Part shown: in pieces, positions 61,668-64,000 of the stretch
How the letters are laid out: every line of letters starts with the position of its first letter
Position numbering within the stretch: position 1 is the first letter of the stretch
From: Confluentibacter lentus
GTDB lineage: Bacteria; Bacteroidota; Bacteroidia; Flavobacteriales; Flavobacteriaceae
Length of the DNA stretch: 64,000 bases
Direction of reading: 5' to 3'
Assembly (NCBI RefSeq): GCF_002806995.1
Contig: NZ_NIHE01000002.1
Location: forward strand, 186,001 to 250,000
Translations under genes and position numbers: made by a program
Notes under the pieces: model-generated
What the model was told of the DNA's origin: nothing
The model's input: only the letters and a program-made list of their open reading frames with translations
Database searches by the model: none

Positions 61668-62393
61668 TTACAATAACTCAATTTCTTCGTTCACCTGCAA
61701 TTTAAATCTTTTTCTAAAAAGATAAACGCCCAAATACATAAAAGGCGTATCGCAAAAAGCAATCAACCATTTAAATACCACACCACTTATTAATAAGCCA
61801 TTAAATTGTTCCCACTTAATAATATCAAAAGAACATAATAGTAACACTATAGTGAATGTATCTATAAATTGCGAAAAGAATGTTGATGCATTATTACGTA
61901 ACCACAAGTGTTTCCCTTTAGTTAAATTCTTCCAGAAATGGTAAATTTGAATATCTATAAATTGGGCAAATAGATAAGCGAGCATACTGGCAGTTACGGC
62001 GATGGAAGTACTTCCAAAAACCGTTTTAAACATGCCATCTGTTACGGGCGACCAACTGGTTGCTGGCACGGCATTGGATACCAACACAATGCCCAAAGAA
62101 AAAATAGACGCAAATATACCGGCAATTACTACTTGATTGGCGCGCTTTTTACCATAGATTTCACTTATTAAATCCGTTATTAAAAACGTGATTGGGTAAG
62201 GCAAAATACCAACCGAAATCTCAAAAAGCTTCGTTCCAAAAATCTCTATGTTGAGCGGATACCAATAAAAAAACTTTTGAAATATTAAATTGGAAACCAC
62301 CAGCGAGGTTATAAATAATGCCCCCAAAAGCATGTAAATGCGTTGGGCGGCAAGTTTGTCTTTCAAGGTCATAGCAATATTGTTTTCTGTCAT
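61668..62393 (-). CDS. yhhQ: Queuosine precursor transporter (YhhQ family)
   Basis: A 241-residue inner-membrane protein with six or seven helices: SNLIFQKFFYWYPLN, GILPYPITFLITDLISEIYG, SMLAYLFAQFIDIQIYHFWK and FFSQFIDTFTIVLLLCSF, the conserved core of YhhQ. It imports 7-cyano-7-deazaguanine (preQ0) or a related precursor. I start it at ATG 62393. The longer frame would use GTG at 62450 and gain 19 residues translated from a dispersed repeat, which is unlikely. Confidence 0.9.
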   Translation of the reverse strand: MTENNIAMTLKDKLAAQRIYMLLGALFITSLVVSNLIFQKFFYWYPLNIEIFGTKLFEISVGILPYPITFLITDLISEIYGKKRANQVVIAGIFASIFSLGIVLVSNAVPATSWSPVTDGMFKTVFGSTSIAVTASMLAYLFAQFIDIQIYHFWKNLTKGKHLWLRNNASTFFSQFIDTFTIVLLLCSFDIIKWEQFNGLLISGVVFKWLIAFCDTPFMYLGVYLFRKRFKLQVNEEIELL

Positions 62394-62762
62394 TTTTAAA
62401 AGTTCTTCTCGTGATGCTTCTCGATACAAATTTGTTACGTTGCCCTTCACAAATTCACTCGAAGTGACATTTAGGTTTGCTGTTTATTTATTGTTAGATT
62501 TTCAGTTCGAGTGCTTCAAAACTTTCTTTGAAGTGTATCGAGAACAAATTGTGAATAAATACGCCTTGTAAATATAAAGGAAACCGTTTACTTTTCATTA
62601 TTTTGGTACTGAACTCATTTTAACTTTTTGTTTTTAAACGAAAATGAGATAAAATTTGTTCAGATGAGTTGCTTTTAGAAGTGCATAGCACCGCTACGCA
62701 CAAAAAAAGGAACGATATATGGGCTAATTTTAGCCATTTTTTAGGAAATAGAAAAAGTTAAG
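62394..62762. other. 369-bp spacer holding an inverted pair of dispersed repeats
   Basis: Between the transporter start and the folK fusion. The first part is the repeat pair (62417-62545). From 62550 to 62762 it is AT-rich with no ORF, no clear promoter and no hairpin I trust. Confidence 0.45.
62417..62545. repeat. Inverted pair of TTCTCGATAC/CACTCGAA dispersed repeats
   Basis: Left copy: CTTCTCGATAC (62417-62427) and CACTCGAA (62456-62463). Right copy, inverted: TTCGAGTG (62506-62513) and GTATCGAGAA (62535-62544). Both ends match as inverted repeats over a 42-base middle. The motif pair is a common dispersed palindrome type in Flavobacteriaceae, from memory. Confidence 0.65.
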
Positions 62763-63905
62763 ATGAGTTCAAGACTTATGAATCTACCCACAACATTTTA
62801 TATTGCTTTAGGAAGTAATAAAGGTGATAAATTTAAAAACCTACAGGATGCTGTAAATGCCATTCATGAACGCATTGGGCAAATAAAACACATTTCTAGG
62901 GTTTACAAATCGCCCGCCTTTGGTTTTGAAGGTGACGACTTTTTAAATGCCGTGTTGGTTGTGGAAAGTCAGTTATTGCCAGAAGATTTATTAAAAGACT
63001 TGTTAGCCATTGAAAAAAGCTTGGGGCGCATACGGAACAACAAAGGTGTTTATGAAGCCCGCCCGATAGACTTGGATATTATTTTTGCCGAAAACCACAT
63101 TATAAACACCAAAACATTAAAAGTGCCGCATCCAGAACTTGGGAAACGCCGTTTTGTATTGCAGCCGCTGAATGATGTGGACCCCAAAATGAAGCATCCT
63201 GAAAACGGTCAAGAGATTTCGGAATTGCTTAACAACTGTGACGATAAAACCGTTTTAGAGTTCATTAATATCTGGTTGAAAAACCCCAGTAAGGCCTATA
63301 ATTTTTCTAAATACAATTACATCGCTATTGAAGGGAATATTGGTGTGGGCAAAACCAGTTTATCAACACAAATTGCGCACGATTTTAATGCCAAACTTAT
63401 TTTGGAACGCTTTGCGGACAACCCGTTTTTAGCCAAGTTTTACGAGGAACCCAAACGCTATGCCTTTACTTTGGAAATGAGTTTTTTGGCTGACCGCTAC
63501 CAACAAATCACCGACGATTTATCGCAGCTTGATTTGTTTAAGGACTTTATTATTAGCGATTACGATGTGTTTAAATCGCTTATTTTCTCGAAAATTACGC
63601 TACAAGAAGATGAGTTTAATTTGTATAGAAAACTGTTTTACCTCATGTACAAAGACTTACGGAAACCTGATCTCTATGTGTTTTTGCACCAAAGCACCGA
63701 ACGTTTGCAGGAAAACATTAAAAACCGTGGGCGCGATTACGAACTCAACATTAAAAACGACTACCTAGAAAAAATAAATGCTGGCTATTTAGAGTTTTTA
63801 AAAAGCCAACAAGATTTTAACGTTAAGATTATTGATATCTCCAATAAAGATTTTGTTGAAAATAGAGCGGATTATTTATGGGTTTTGGAGGAGATTTGTG
63901 GGTGA
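62763..63905 (+). CDS. folK: Bifunctional HPPK (FolK) - deoxynucleoside kinase fusion
   Basis: A 380-residue two-domain protein. The HPPK domain (10-165) has YIALGSNKGDK, FEGDDFLNAV, ARPIDLDIIF and VPHPELGKRRFVLQPL, making the pterin diphosphate for folate synthesis. The dNK domain (180-380) has the P-loop GNIGVGKTS (191-199), ERFADNPFLAKFYE and the lid KNRGRDYEL. At the usual DR[ST] position it reads SDYDVFKS. The fusion occurs in other Bacteroidota. A stand-alone dNK is at 51308-51922. Start at ATG 62763; Met6 is an alternative. Confidence 0.92.
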   Translation: MSSRLMNLPTTFYIALGSNKGDKFKNLQDAVNAIHERIGQIKHISRVYKSPAFGFEGDDFLNAVLVVESQLLPEDLLKDLLAIEKSLGRIRNNKGVYEARPIDLDIIFAENHIINTKTLKVPHPELGKRRFVLQPLNDVDPKMKHPENGQEISELLNNCDDKTVLEFINIWLKNPSKAYNFSKYNYIAIEGNIGVGKTSLSTQIAHDFNAKLILERFADNPFLAKFYEEPKRYAFTLEMSFLADRYQQITDDLSQLDLFKDFIISDYDVFKSLIFSKITLQEDEFNLYRKLFYLMYKDLRKPDLYVFLHQSTERLQENIKNRGRDYELNIKNDYLEKINAGYLEFLKSQQDFNVKIIDISNKDFVENRADYLWVLEEICG

Positions 63906-64000
63906 TAAAATTAGTTAAATATACTTGCGTTTAGCTCAGTTCTTTGTTGGGCATAGTATTTTTTATTCCGAAATCCATTCTTCTTTTCTCTTTTCGTGGT

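Noticed and set aside
62394-62450. GTG start at 62450 for the queuosine precursor transporter
   Set aside because: The added residues come from a dispersed repeat and do not resemble the family; ATG at 62393 gives a normal length.

Overview
The window is a 64 kb piece of a Bacteroidota chromosome, most likely a marine or environmental member of the Flavobacteriaceae. The evidence is low GC, Bacteroidota promoters (TTTG/TAnnTTTGC, clearest upstream of tRNA-Tyr), GLPGLI and TonB-receptor proteins, a mevalonate pathway, a vanadium haloperoxidase, a Bacteroidota-style polyamine operon and a fused HPPK-deoxynucleoside kinase. I see no prophage, CRISPR array, rRNA or complete insertion sequence.

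Layout: 1-3236 envelope lipid genes (cdsA end, psd, an acyl-CoA-binding protein) followed by two family 2 glycosyltransferases. 3305-6428 is a vanadium haloperoxidase operon with a DoxX-like membrane protein and an outer-membrane barrel. 6538-9826 holds a LytTR regulator and a hybrid histidine kinase, convergent and overlapping. 10048-21533 is a propionate/succinate module: MeaB and an acyl-ACP thioesterase on the plus strand face an eight-gene minus operon (epimerase, Na+-pumping methylmalonyl-CoA decarboxylase subunits, CoA-transferase, both mutase subunits). 21715-23169 is a membrane glycosyltransferase with a dispersed repeat translated in frame. 23192-27726 contains small genes and a polyamine operon whose agmatinase-like member lacks two metal ligands. 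28059-32723 is an isoprenoid block (mvaD, mevalonate kinase, UbiA) ending in a pseudouridine-synthase-like protein without the catalytic Asp. 32733-33290 is a patch of repeats and a broken DUF559 gene. 35300-38733 is an accessory island of seven small plus-strand genes with cassette-like boundaries. 38781-46181 has a very large phosphatase/Omp85 fusion, an HD-PycTM protein and a GAF protein. 46484-50235 has tRNA-Tyr and a TonB-receptor/GLPGLI pair. 50522-63905 is mostly housekeeping (deoxynucleoside kinase, PAP2, membrane and soluble pyrophosphatases, GH3, AsmA, queuosine precursor transporter, folK-dNK), with repeat elements around 61.5-62.5 kb.

How the genes work together: the mutase, epimerase, Na+ decarboxylase and CoA-transferase can interconvert succinyl-CoA and propionyl-CoA while storing energy as a Na+ gradient. 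The Na+/H+ membrane pyrophosphatase is a second ion pump of the same kind. The most interesting observations are the phosphatase / kinase-like / Omp85 three-part protein, the two otherwise well-conserved enzymes that have lost catalytic residues, the cassette-like island, the HD-PycTM fusion and a MITE-like element. All calls were made by eye without database searches.
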